Of a DNA stretch of 64,000 nt, positions 37,744 through 46,277 are shown in pieces. Source of the DNA: Methylocystis echinoides (GTDB lineage: Bacteria > Pseudomonadota > Alphaproteobacteria > Rhizobiales > Beijerinckiaceae); contig NZ_CP156084.1 in the NCBI RefSeq assembly GCF_040687965.1, positions 3,224,501-3,288,500 on the forward strand, in the 5' to 3' direction. A program made the position numbers and the translations under genes. The notes below the pieces were generated by a model, which worked only from the letters and a program-made list of their open reading frames with translations, made no database searches and was not told the origin of the DNA. How positions within the stretch are numbered: position 1 is the stretch's first letter; each line of letters opens with the position of its first letter.

Positions 37744-38517
37744 ATGACTCGCCGCCCGCTCGTCGCCGGTAACTGGAAAATGAACGGGTCGCTCGCATCC
37801 CTCGCCGAGGTCGCGGCCATGGGTGGAGCCTATGATGTGGCGCTGAAGGCGCGGGTCGAGCTGATCGTCTGCCCGCCCGCGACGCTCGTCGCCATGGCGG
37901 TCGAGGTCGCGACGCGCTTGGGGATCGGGCTGGGCGGCCAGGATTGCCATGTCGACGCCAGCGGCGCGCATACGGGCGACATTTCCGCCGAAATGCTCAA
38001 GGACGCCGGCGCGTCCTATGTCATCGTGGGCCACAGCGAGCGGCGGGCCGACCATGGCGAGACCGACGCCATTGTGCAGGCCAAGGCTGCGGCGGCGCTG
38101 CGGGCCGGGCTCACGCCGATTGTCTGCGTCGGCGAGACCCGCGCCGAGCGCGAAGCCGGCGACGCCCTCGCCGTCGTGGGGGCGCAGATCGACGGCTCGC
38201 TGCCCGCCGACGCGCCGGACACGATCGTCGTCGCCTATGAGCCGGTCTGGGCGATCGGCACGGGGCTGACGCCAACGCCCGCCGACGTCGCCCAGATGCA
38301 CGCCTTCGCACGCGAACGGATCGAGCAGCGGCTCGGCGGCGGCAAGAGCGTGAACGTGCGCATTCTCTACGGCGGCTCCGTGAAGCCGGCCAACGCCCAA
38401 GAGCTGATGAGTATCGCCAATGTCGACGGCGCGCTGGTCGGCGGCGCCAGCCTCACCGCCAAGGACTTCGTGGCGATCGCCGACGCCTATCGCTTGATCG
38501 GCGCGCTTTCGGCGTGA
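37744..38517 (+). CDS. tpiA: Triosephosphate isomerase
   Basis: Interconverts dihydroxyacetone phosphate and glyceraldehyde 3-phosphate. The 257-residue TIM barrel retains the catalytic set: Lys in [11 protein letters not shown], His in [13 protein letters not shown] and Glu in [26 protein letters not shown] binds the phosphate. ATG 37744 is the natural start. It lies 92 bases upstream of ndk on the same strand. Confidence 0.97.
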   Translation: MTRRPLVAGNWKMNGSLASLAEVAAMGGAYDVALKARVELIVCPPATLVAMAVEVATRLGIGLGGQDCHVDASGAHTGDISAEMLKDAGASYVIVGHSERRADHGETDAIVQAKAAAALRAGLTPIVCVGETRAEREAGDALAVVGAQIDGSLPADAPDTIVVAYEPVWAIGTGLTPTPADVAQMHAFARERIEQRLGGGKSVNVRILYGGSVKPANAQELMSIANVDGALVGGASLTAKDFVAIADAYRLIGALSA

Positions 38518-38554
38518 GGACAGGCAAGGCTTGCCGCCTTGCGGCGCCGCCGTT

Positions 38555-38571
38555 ATAAGCGCGGCGCTTAT
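38555..38571. promoter_or_regulatory. 17-base palindrome upstream of ndk
   Basis: ATAAGCGC-G-GCGCTTAT is a perfect inverted repeat 38 bases before the ndk start. The placement suits an operator or part of the promoter region; no regulator is identified. Confidence 0.3.
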
Positions 38572-38609
38572 CTTTCCAGCACTCCAACTAGACGAGGCGA
38601 TGCGCTCTC

Positions 38610-39032
38610 ATGGCGATCGAACGCACTTTTTCCATCCTCAAGCCCGACGCGACCAAGCGCAACCTCACTGGCGCCATTAACGCCCTCATCGAGGGCGCGG
38701 GCCTGCGCATCGTGGCGCAGAAGCGCATCCGCATGACCCGCGAGCAGGCCGAGACCTTCTATGCGGTGCATAAGGAGCGTCCCTTCTTCGGCGAACTCGT
38801 CGACTTCATGATCTCCGAGCCGGTCGTCGTGCAGGTGCTCGAGGGCGAGAACGCGATCGCGCGCTATCGCGAAGTCATGGGCGCCACCAATCCGGCCAAC
38901 GCCGCGCCGGGCACGATCCGCAAGGAGCACGCGCTGTCGGTCGGCGAGAACTCCGTGCATGGCTCCGACGCGCCGGAGACGGCGGCGATCGAAATTGCGC
39001 AGTTCTTCTCCGGCAACGAGATCGTCGGCTGA
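38610..39032 (+). CDS. ndk: Nucleoside diphosphate kinase
   Basis: Exchanges the terminal phosphate between nucleoside tri- and diphosphates. The 140-residue protein starts [14 protein letters not shown], contains [20 protein letters not shown], and carries the phosphorylated His117 in [15 protein letters not shown]. Length and motifs are standard. Confidence 0.97.
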   Translation: MAIERTFSILKPDATKRNLTGAINALIEGAGLRIVAQKRIRMTREQAETFYAVHKERPFFGELVDFMISEPVVVQVLEGENAIARYREVMGATNPANAAPGTIRKEHALSVGENSVHGSDAPETAAIEIAQFFSGNEIVG

Positions 39033-39081
39033 TTTGCAGCGCCGCGGTGTCCTATACCCGGCGCTGGATGACCTCGCTTCG

Positions 39082-39112
39082 CTCGCAATGACGGTCTTCT
39101 CGTCATTGCGAG
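39082..39112. repeat. REP-like palindrome between ndk and the GST-like gene
   Basis: A 12-bp perfect stem CTCGCAATGACG/CGTCATTGCGAG with a 7-base loop, of the TCATTGCGAG intergenic repeat type. It lies between converging genes and could serve as a bidirectional terminator stem. Confidence 0.65.
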
Positions 39113-39149
39113 GAGGCGACGCCCACAAAGCGCCCCATGGCGCAGCGCA

Positions 39150-39860
39150 TTACGTCTGCGCTTCTTCAAAATACCGCCCCATTATCCTGTCGCGATAGGC
39201 GACAAGGTTCGGCTTCGAGAGCGCCGCGTCGCGCGTCGGCGAATTGGTCGCCGGATCCATGAGCACCGCGAGCATGCCGAAGGCGGAGGCGTCGGCGGCG
39301 CAGGGCCGCTCGCCGAAGAGGAACGGTTTGTCGCCAAGGAGCGTCGCCAGCGCCTCGACGTCGCGGGCGCCGAGAAGGGCGAGCTCCGACGCGCTGAACC
39401 GGGCGACGCCCTGCTGCCAGAACCGCCACAACAGACCCCGCCGGATCGCCCATTTGCCGATCGCGCGCGCCGGCGCCGGCAGAAGTCGGTCGAAGACCGG
39501 GCCGGGACCGTGCGCGAAATTATCGTCATCCTTCCAGCGATGCAGCGCGATGATCCACATCAGGTGATCCTCGCAAAGCTTCTCGATCGCTACGGCCTGC
39601 GCCCGTTCGAGCGGCGACAGGCCTGCGTCGAAATCGATCCCGCGGGTCTTTTCGAGATGCAAGCGGATAAAGGTCGAATCCGCGATAATCACGCCGTCGT
39701 CGTCAATGTATGGGAGCTTGCCCTTGGGCGCGCGACGAAAGCCGGTCGTATCCACCGCGAAGCCGACGCCGGCGATTCTCAGGAGCGTCATCGCCTTGAT
39801 GACGAAAGGCGAGAGATCCGGCAGGCCGGGCGCGGGGCCGAAGCCGTAGAGTCTAACCAT
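39150..39860 (-). CDS. Glutathione S-transferase-like protein
   Basis: A 236-residue GST-fold protein. The N-terminal thioredoxin-like part has LYGFGPAPGLPDLSPFVIKA and KGKLPYIDDDGVIIADSTFI (the cis-Pro and Glu/Asp-Ser glutathione-binding region), and the C-terminal helical domain includes LLGDKPFLFGERPCAADASA, typical of the metaxin/failed-axon-connections GST group. The substrate is unknown. Its start overlaps the purN stop by 8 bases, so it is probably in the purM-purN operon. Confidence 0.8.
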   Translation of the reverse strand: MVRLYGFGPAPGLPDLSPFVIKAMTLLRIAGVGFAVDTTGFRRAPKGKLPYIDDDGVIIADSTFIRLHLEKTRGIDFDAGLSPLERAQAVAIEKLCEDHLMWIIALHRWKDDDNFAHGPGPVFDRLLPAPARAIGKWAIRRGLLWRFWQQGVARFSASELALLGARDVEALATLLGDKPFLFGERPCAADASAFGMLAVLMDPATNSPTRDAALSKPNLVAYRDRIMGRYFEEAQT

Positions 39861-40518
39861 TCGTGACCCCGTCGCCCGCCGGCGCGACGAGACGCGCGTC
39901 GCTTTCCGCCAGCGCGCCGAGCACGCGGTTGCCCTCGACGCGCACGGCGCCCGACGCCACGAGGCGCAGCGCCAGCGGATAGATCACATGCTCCTGTGCG
40001 AGAACGCGCGCGCCGAGGGTCTCGGCGTCGTCGCCATCGAGCACCGGCACGGCCGCCTGCGCGACGATGGGGCCCTCGTCCATTTCCGGCACGACGAAAT
40101 GCACCGTGCAGCCATGGATCTTCACGCCGTCGGCAAGGGCGCGCTCATGCGTGTGCAGGCCGCGATAAGCCGGCAGCAGGGCAGGGTGAATATTGAGAAT
40201 CCGCCCGCGCCACTGGCTGATGAACCAGGGCGTGAACAGGCGCATGAAGCCAGCGAGACAGAGGAAGTCGATGCGATAGGTCTCGAGGACGATTTGAAGC
40301 GAACGCTCGAACTCCTCGCGGCCGGCATAGATCTTGTGATCCACGGCCGCGACAGCGATCCCGGCGGCTTTCGCCTTGGCGAGACCCGGCGCGTCCGGAC
40401 GGTTGGAGAGCACGAGCGCGATCTGCGCCGGAAACTCCGGCGCGCGCGCCGCGGCGATCAGCTCGTCCATATTGGAGCCGCGGCCGGAAATGAGAATGGC
40501 GGTGCGCAGGCGGGTCAT
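39853..40518 (-). CDS. purN: Phosphoribosylglycinamide formyltransferase
   Basis: Folate-dependent third step of purine synthesis. The 221-residue protein has RTAILISGRGSNMDELIAAA (phosphate loop), NIHPALLPAYRGLHTHERAL (catalytic Asn-x-His) and HFVVPEMDEGPIVAQAAVPV. The ~20-residue C-terminal extension beyond the core is common in alphaproteobacteria. It lies downstream of purM with a 70-base gap containing a REP-like palindrome. Confidence 0.95.
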   Translation of the reverse strand: MTRLRTAILISGRGSNMDELIAAARAPEFPAQIALVLSNRPDAPGLAKAKAAGIAVAAVDHKIYAGREEFERSLQIVLETYRIDFLCLAGFMRLFTPWFISQWRGRILNIHPALLPAYRGLHTHERALADGVKIHGCTVHFVVPEMDEGPIVAQAAVPVLDGDDAETLGARVLAQEHVIYPLALRLVASGAVRVEGNRVLGALAESDARLVAPAGDGVTNG

Positions 40519-40542
40519 TGCATTGCAGCTCCACGGCGCCTT

Positions 40543-40565
40543 CCCTCTCCCGCAAGGGGAGAGGG
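40543..40565. repeat. REP-like palindrome between purM and purN
   Basis: CCCTCTCCC/GGGAGAGGG arms (9 bp) with a 5-base loop, a shorter member of the same family as 24564. It lies inside the purMN transcript. Confidence 0.65.
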
Positions 40566-40588
40566 GCCGCTCATGAGGGAAGGGCGCC

Positions 40589-41653
40589 TTAAAGCCCCAA
40601 CGCCCCTTGCATCAAGACGCGTTCGCCCTCGCTCGCGTCGATGGCTTGGCCGATCCGCACCGGATGCTCGCCAACGTCGCGGAGAACCTTCTCCGCCTCG
40701 TCTGCGCCCTCGCGCGACGCGAACACGACCATGCCGACGCCGCAGTTGAAGGTGCGCAGCATTTCGCTCGCCTCGATCTCGCCGGTCTTGGCGAGCCATT
40801 TGAAGACGCGCGGGACAGCGAAGGTCGAGAGATCGAGCGCGACGCCGACGCCCTTGGGCAGGACGCGCGGCAGATTTTCTGGAAAGCCGCCGCCGGTGAT
40901 GTGCGCCATGGCGCGAATATGCGGCGTACGCTTCAGCGCCGCGAGCAGCGGCTTCACATAAATCCGCGTCGGCTCCAGCAGCGCGCGGGCGAGCGTCATC
41001 TCCGGCGCGTAAGGCGCGGTCGCGTTCCAGGAGAGGCCCATGTCTTTCACGACTTTGCGCACGAGCGAGAAGCCGTTCGAGTGCAGGCCGGAGGAGGGCA
41101 GACCGAAGGCGACGTCGCCCGGCAGCACGGGGCGCGGCAGCAGCGCCCGACGATCGACCGCGCCGACGGCGAAGCCCGCGAGATCGAAATCGTTTCGCGC
41201 ATAAAGGCCCGGCATTTCCGCCGTCTCGCCGCCGAGGAGCGCGCAACCCGCTTGGACGCAGCCGTCGGAGACGCCCTTGACGACTGCGGCCGCGACCTTC
41301 GGGTCGAGCTTTCCGGTTGCGTAATAGTCGAGAAAGAAAAGCGGCTCGGCGCCCTGCACGATGAGGTCGTTGACGCACATGGCGACGAGATCGACGCCCA
41401 CTGTGCCGTGCAGGCCCGATTCGATCGCAATCTTCACCTTTGTGCCGACGCCGTCGTTTGCGGCCACGAGCAGCGGATCAGAAAAGCCCGCCGCCTTGAG
41501 ATCGAAGACGCCGCCGAATCCGCCGATCTCGCCATCGGCGCCGGCGCGGCGCGTGGCGCGCACAAACGGGCGGATCATGTCGACGAGGCGATTGCCGGCG
41601 TCGATATCGACGCCCGCGTCTGAGTAACTGAGCCCTCTGGCTTTTTCTTGCAT
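40589..41653 (-). CDS. purM: Phosphoribosylformylglycinamidine cyclo-ligase
   Basis: AIR synthetase, fifth step of purine synthesis. The 354-residue protein has [55 protein letters not shown] and [17 protein letters not shown], all family signatures. Length is normal. It is the first gene of purM-purN-GST and diverges from the gene at 41809. Confidence 0.96.
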   Translation of the reverse strand: MQEKARGLSYSDAGVDIDAGNRLVDMIRPFVRATRRAGADGEIGGFGGVFDLKAAGFSDPLLVAANDGVGTKVKIAIESGLHGTVGVDLVAMCVNDLIVQGAEPLFFLDYYATGKLDPKVAAAVVKGVSDGCVQAGCALLGGETAEMPGLYARNDFDLAGFAVGAVDRRALLPRPVLPGDVAFGLPSSGLHSNGFSLVRKVVKDMGLSWNATAPYAPEMTLARALLEPTRIYVKPLLAALKRTPHIRAMAHITGGGFPENLPRVLPKGVGVALDLSTFAVPRVFKWLAKTGEIEASEMLRTFNCGVGMVVFASREGADEAEKVLRDVGEHPVRIGQAIDASEGERVLMQGALGL

Positions 41654-41808
41654 GGCGCTGTCCCGTCGGGCCCTCCCGCCCGCTCGGGGTTAATGGGCAA
41701 TGCGAACCCCGCTGTCAAATGAGCCGCGATCGGCTAGCTTCTGTGCGTTTGCACAAAGATTTGCTGCGCCGCCGCGCCTACCGTTCAGCGCGATGGAGGA
41801 GGGACGAT

Positions 41809-42885
41809 ATGTCACCACGTTCACGCATTGACGATCTCGCGGCCGCGCGCGACGCCGGCGTCATCGACGCCGCGACCTACGAGCGGCTTGCGACGTTTTT
41901 GGCCGCGCGCCCCGCCGCGCCCGCTCCGGCGGATCAGTCGCCGCGCTACGATTTCGTTCACGTGCTTTGGTATGCAGGGGCGCTGATCGTGCTTGGCGCC
42001 ATGGGCATGTTCTCGACCATGGCCTTCGGCCTCTGGGGCGACGGCGCCTTACTGGCGACGGCCGTGATCTATGCCGCCCTGTTCCTGCTCGCCGGCGCCA
42101 TTCTCTGGCGGCGGGGTCTGCGCACGCCGGGCGGGCTGCTCGTCACCTGCGCGGTCGGCATGGCTCCGCTCGGCATTTACGCGCTGCAGTCGATTCTTGG
42201 CCACAGCCCCATCGACGCGCCCGGCGGCTATCGAGACTTTTACATCTGGATCAAGTCGAGCTGGCTGCCGATGGAGGTCGGCACGATCGCGGCGGCCTCG
42301 GCCGCGCTGCTGTTCTTCCCGTTTCCGTTCCTTACCATGATCATCGCCTTTTGCCTGTGGTTCATGTCGATGGATCTGACGCCCTGGCTGATGCGGGTAG
42401 AGGAGTTCACCTGGGATCAGCGCGCGACCGTCAGCATGTTTTTCGGGCTGATTGTCATCGCTCTCGCCTGGCTGATCGATCTGAAGAAGTGGAAGAACGG
42501 CGACTTCGCCTTTTGGCTGCACCTTGGCGGGCTCCTGGCCTTCTGGGGCGGGCTCACCGCGCAGCACAGCGGCGGCGAATTGGGCAAGGCGCTTTATTGC
42601 GGCATCAACGTCGGGCTCATCTTCCTGTCGATTTTCCTGATGCGCCGCGCCTACGCCGTGTTCGGGGCCATCGGGGTCACGATGTATCTCGGCTATCTCT
42701 CGGCCGACGTCTTCAAGGATTCGATCCTGTTTCCGTTCGCGCTCTCGGGCGTCGGCGTGGCGCTCATCGCCTTTGGGCTGATGTTCCACAAATACGGCCC
42801 GGCGCTCGGCGGCGCCCTGCGGGAGCTTTTGCCGGAGCATCTTCAGGGCCTGCGGCCCGCCCATGCGCGGGAACAAAGGGGCTGA
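41809..42885 (+). CDS. Multi-pass membrane protein, DUF2157-like
   Basis: A 358-residue protein. The first ~40 residues are soluble (IDDLAAARDAGVIDAATYER resembles the short helical region before DUF2157), followed by about ten hydrophobic helices. The function is unknown. The start ATG 41809 is clear from GGAGGAGGG five bases upstream; the frame continues to 41719 without conservation. Confidence 0.75.
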   Translation: MSPRSRIDDLAAARDAGVIDAATYERLATFLAARPAAPAPADQSPRYDFVHVLWYAGALIVLGAMGMFSTMAFGLWGDGALLATAVIYAALFLLAGAILWRRGLRTPGGLLVTCAVGMAPLGIYALQSILGHSPIDAPGGYRDFYIWIKSSWLPMEVGTIAAASAALLFFPFPFLTMIIAFCLWFMSMDLTPWLMRVEEFTWDQRATVSMFFGLIVIALAWLIDLKKWKNGDFAFWLHLGGLLAFWGGLTAQHSGGELGKALYCGINVGLIFLSIFLMRRAYAVFGAIGVTMYLGYLSADVFKDSILFPFALSGVGVALIAFGLMFHKYGPALGGALRELLPEHLQGLRPAHAREQRG

Positions 42886-43089
42886 CGGCGCCCCTTCCCA
42901 TCCGCAAAAGGGAAGAAGTCTGCGTAAGGCGCAAGCGCGCACCTGAGCAAATGATTGCGATTTGGACGTCCAGCGGCTATATTGCGGTCATTCCCATCAT
43001 GGACGGTCGAGCCTAATGGGGTCGCCGCCGCCGAAAAGGCGCGGCGCCGGACGCTCCCCCCATGCCCGCACCCAAGGAGATTCTTCAAG

Positions 43090-43806
43090 ATGAGCAACGC
43101 CCCCTTGATGCCGAAGGCGACGGCAGTCTGGCTCGTCGAAAACACCTCGCTGACGTTCGATCAGATCGCCGAGTTCTGCAAACTGCACCCGCTGGAGGTG
43201 AAGGGCATCGCCGACGGCGAGGTCGCGGCCGGCATTCGTGGCCATGACCCGATCACCTCGGGCCAGCTTACCCGCGAGGAAATCGCCCGCGGCGAACGCG
43301 ACACGCGCCATCAGCTCAAGCTCTCGGTCTCCAAGGTCGTCGTGCCGGAGGTCAAGAAGGCGCGGGGCCCGCGTTACACGCCGCTGTCGCGCCGCCAGGA
43401 CCGGCCCAACGCCATCTTGTGGCTCGTCCGCAACCATCCCGAGCTCAAGGACGCGCAGATCATGCGCCTCGTCGGCACTACCAAGGCGACCTTGAAGGCG
43501 ATCCGCGAGCGCACCCACTGGAACTCCGCCGCGCTCACGCCGATGGACCCGGTGACGCTCGGCCTCTGTTCGCAGATCGACCTGGACTTCGAGGTCAACC
43601 GCGCCGCCAAGGACCGGCCGGCGGTCGTCGAGGATCATGGCCAGACGCTCGTGCCCGCCGCCGTCACCACGGGCCATCGCGAGCCGACCACGACCGAAGA
43701 CGTCTTCGGCAAGCCGACGACGCCCGTGCGCCCGGCGGAGGACGAGGACAATTTCGATGCCGACCGCGTCTTCGGCCGTCTCAAGGACGTCGATTTCGGC
43801 GAATGA
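43090..43806 (+). CDS. trcR: DUF1013 family cell-cycle transcriptional regulator (TrcR-like)
   Basis: A 238-residue member of the DUF1013 family, conserved across alphaproteobacteria and annotated as a cell-cycle regulator. The N-terminal TAVWLVENTSLTFDQIAEFC and the central NAILWLVRNHPELKDAQIMR plus LVGTTKATLKAIRERTHWNS look like two helix-turn-helix units. The C-terminal ~60 residues are acidic and likely disordered. The start ATG 43090 follows AAGGAG ten bases upstream. It sits 94 bases before the acyl-CoA ligase. Confidence 0.85.
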   Translation: MSNAPLMPKATAVWLVENTSLTFDQIAEFCKLHPLEVKGIADGEVAAGIRGHDPITSGQLTREEIARGERDTRHQLKLSVSKVVVPEVKKARGPRYTPLSRRQDRPNAILWLVRNHPELKDAQIMRLVGTTKATLKAIRERTHWNSAALTPMDPVTLGLCSQIDLDFEVNRAAKDRPAVVEDHGQTLVPAAVTTGHREPTTTEDVFGKPTTPVRPAEDEDNFDADRVFGRLKDVDFGE

Positions 43807-43900
43807 GGCCAGAGGCGGCCGGCAAGCGGCAGACAAGCGGAAAATTGCATATATCCTGCAAGCGACGATCCGCTTGCTTGCGCTTTTGGAGTCTTCCTTG

Positions 43901-45559
43901 ATGTCCGCATCCGCCTATGATCGCGATCTCGACCGCAATCCGGCCAATTTCCAGCCCCTGACGCCGCTGACCTTTCTCGCCCGCGCGGCGGCGGTCTTCC
44001 CCGACCGGATCGCGATCATCCACGGCGGCTTGCGGCGCACCTATCGTGACTTTTATGCACGCAGCCGACGCCTCGCCGGCGCGCTGGAGAAAGGCGGGAT
44101 CGGGCGCGGCGACACCGTGTCCGTGATGTTGGCCAACACGCCGGCGATGCTCGAATGCCATTATGGCGTCCCCATGGTCGGGGCGGTGCTGAACACGCTC
44201 AACACACGTCTCGATGCGCCGATCCTCGCCTTCACGATCGACCACGCCGAAGCCAAGGCGCTGATTGTCGATCGCGAGTTCGCAGACCTCATGCGCGAGG
44301 CGCTGGCGCTTACCAAGTCGAAGCCGCTCATCATCGACTACGACGACCCGGAATACAAAGGTTCGGGCGAGCGGCTCGGTTCGATCGATTACGAGGATTT
44401 TCTGCTCGGCGGCGATCCCGATTACGCCTGGGCGCCGCCGCGCGACGAATGGGACGCCATCTCGCTCAATTACACGTCGGGCACCACGGGCGACCCCAAG
44501 GGCGTCGTCTATCACCATCGCGGCGCTTATCTGCTGGCGCTCGGCAATATTCTCACCGGCGACATGGGCCGGCATCCCGTCTATCTGTGGACGCTGCCGA
44601 TGTTCCACTGCAATGGCTGGTGCTTCCCCTGGTCGCTTTCCGTCTCCGCCGGCACGCATGTCTGCCTGCGCCAAGTGCGCGCCGGCCATATGTACGAGCT
44701 CATGGCGGAGCATGGCGTGACCCATCTCTGCGGCGCGCCGATCGTCATGTCGACGCTGCTCAACGCCACCGACCCCGAGAAGAAGCCGTTGAAACAGACG
44801 GTGCGATTCTTCACCGCCGCCGCGCCGCCGCCGCAGGCGGTTCTCGCGGCGATGCGGGCCGCGGGCTTCGACGTCACCCATCTTTACGGCCTGACCGAAA
44901 CCTATGGTCCGGCGGCCGTGAACGAATGGCAGGAGCGCTGGGACGATCTCGAGGCGGCTGCGCAGGCGAAAATGAAAGCCCGGCAGGGGGTTCGCTACAG
45001 CGTCCTCGAGGACCTCGACGTCATTGATCCGGAAACCATGCAGCCCGTGCCGCGCGACGGCGCCACCATGGGCGAGGTGATGTTTCGCGGCAATATTGTG
45101 ATGAAGGGCTATCTCAAGAACAAATCCGCGTCAGAGAAAGCCTTTCACGGCGGCTGGTTCCACTCGGGCGATCTCGGCGTGATGCATCCCGACGGCTATA
45201 TCCAGCTCAAGGACCGCTCCAAGGACATCATCATCTCCGGCGGCGAGAATATTTCCTCGATCGAGGTGGAGGATATTCTCTTCAAGCATCCCAAGGTGAG
45301 CGCCGCCGCGGTCGTCGCCGCGCCGGACGACAAATGGGGCGAGACGCCTTGCGCCTTCGTCGAGTTGAGGGACGGGGAGAGCGCGACGGCCGAGGAGATC
45401 ATCGCCTGGTCGCGCACCCATCTGGCGCATTTCAAATGCCCGCGCCATGTCGTCTTCGGGCCGCTGCCGAAGACCTCCACGGGCAAGATCCAGAAATATA
45501 TTTTGCGCAATCGCGCGCGCGAGATGTGGCCGGGCGGGGCGTCGACGGCGAGCCTGTAA
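43901..45559 (+). CDS. Acyl-CoA synthetase (AMP-forming)
   Basis: A 552-residue member of the ANL superfamily that activates a carboxylic acid to its CoA thioester. The AMP-binding P-loop is NYTSGTTGDPKGVVYHHRGA, the A5 motif is LYGLTETYGP, A7/A8 are WFHSGDLGVMHPDGYIQLKD and RSKDIIISGGENISSIEVED, and the C-terminal catalytic Lys lies in PKTSTGKIQKYILR. The overall pattern is that of medium-chain or methylthiopropionate-type ligases; the exact substrate cannot be told. Confidence 0.9.
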   Translation: MSASAYDRDLDRNPANFQPLTPLTFLARAAAVFPDRIAIIHGGLRRTYRDFYARSRRLAGALEKGGIGRGDTVSVMLANTPAMLECHYGVPMVGAVLNTLNTRLDAPILAFTIDHAEAKALIVDREFADLMREALALTKSKPLIIDYDDPEYKGSGERLGSIDYEDFLLGGDPDYAWAPPRDEWDAISLNYTSGTTGDPKGVVYHHRGAYLLALGNILTGDMGRHPVYLWTLPMFHCNGWCFPWSLSVSAGTHVCLRQVRAGHMYELMAEHGVTHLCGAPIVMSTLLNATDPEKKPLKQTVRFFTAAAPPPQAVLAAMRAAGFDVTHLYGLTETYGPAAVNEWQERWDDLEAAAQAKMKARQGVRYSVLEDLDVIDPETMQPVPRDGATMGEVMFRGNIVMKGYLKNKSASEKAFHGGWFHSGDLGVMHPDGYIQLKDRSKDIIISGGENISSIEVEDILFKHPKVSAAAVVAAPDDKWGETPCAFVELRDGESATAEEIIAWSRTHLAHFKCPRHVVFGPLPKTSTGKIQKYILRNRAREMWPGGASTASL

Positions 45560-45633
45560 GAAATGAAAAGCGCTTCCCGAGGCCTAAGTCCGGAAAGCGC
45601 GCTTCTTGAAAATGGCTACTTTAAAGCTCTGTT

Positions 45634-45675
45634 GAAAACAGCACAGCCAGCAACCGCTGTCGCGACTGCTGGCTG
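45634..45675 (-). terminator. Probable terminator downstream of the small membrane protein gene
   Basis: CAGCCAGCA/TGCTGGCTG arms (9 bp, 14-base loop). Read on the minus strand they are followed by TGCTGTTTTC. It lies about 55 bases beyond the stop of the gene at 45730 and between two converging genes. Confidence 0.55.
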
Positions 45676-45729
45676 GTGTCGACTAGCGATACGCTGGCGG
45701 CCAGACCCGCGTTCCGCCGAATTGTCGAT

Positions 45730-45897
45730 TTAGAAGAACAGGCCCAGGCAGCCGCCCGCGAGCGCGCCGACGACGGCGGCCGCGATGGTGTTCGGCAGAC
45801 CGCCGAGCGCAGCAGCCGCGAGGCCGCCAAGGAGAACGGCGCCGACGCCAGCGAAGATGTAGGTGTTCGTCGTGATTTCGAGTTCTTTGTCAGCCAT
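45730..45897 (-). CDS. Small glycine-rich membrane peptide
   Basis: A 55-residue peptide: a short charged head (MADKELEITTN), then two hydrophobic Gly/Ala-rich stretches (YIFAGVGAVLLGGLAAAALG and IAAAVVGALAGGCLGLFF) with small-residue spacing like glycine-zipper helices. It probably sits in the membrane as a hairpin. The start at 45897 is supported by GAGGAG nine bases upstream, and it has a likely terminator. The function is unknown; a toxin-like or structural membrane peptide are both possible. Confidence 0.6.
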   Translation of the reverse strand: MADKELEITTNTYIFAGVGAVLLGGLAAAALGGLPNTIAAAVVGALAGGCLGLFF

Positions 45898-46277
45898 TTT
45901 CGTCACTCCTCTTTCGTTCCCAGAGCCGCGCCTTATTTTCTGTTTTTCTAGCGCTTTGCCCCCCACCGTGCGGCGGACGCGTCATTTCGACGCAGGCAAA
46001 AGGTATCATAAGTTTCGCCGCTGTCCAGCCAGGAGCGCATTTTTCCGCGACAACATGTCGCAGATCGTAACACCCTGAAAAAACTGCCTCTGCGAGGCTG
46101 TGGAGCGCAAAATCTGTCGCGGCGGCGGAAAAAAATTTTGTCGCCGCCGCACAAAGTTCGCGCCGGGCGGCGCTGAACCGAGAGCGCGAGGACATCGGCG
46201 GACGGAGCGGGGCCGCCCTGGGCGCCGTGAAAACTGAGAGTCGTTTTCATTCCCGGCGGGCGCTATAGGGACGGCCT
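45898..46277. other. 380-base divergent spacer with a hairpin
   Basis: No gene seen. It separates the small membrane peptide (minus) from the ABC exporter (plus), so it should hold both promoters. At 46119-46150, GCGGCGGCG and CGCCGCCGC pair around an A/T-rich loop (GAAAAAAATTTTGT). No -35/-10 pair can be assigned with confidence. Confidence 0.4.
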
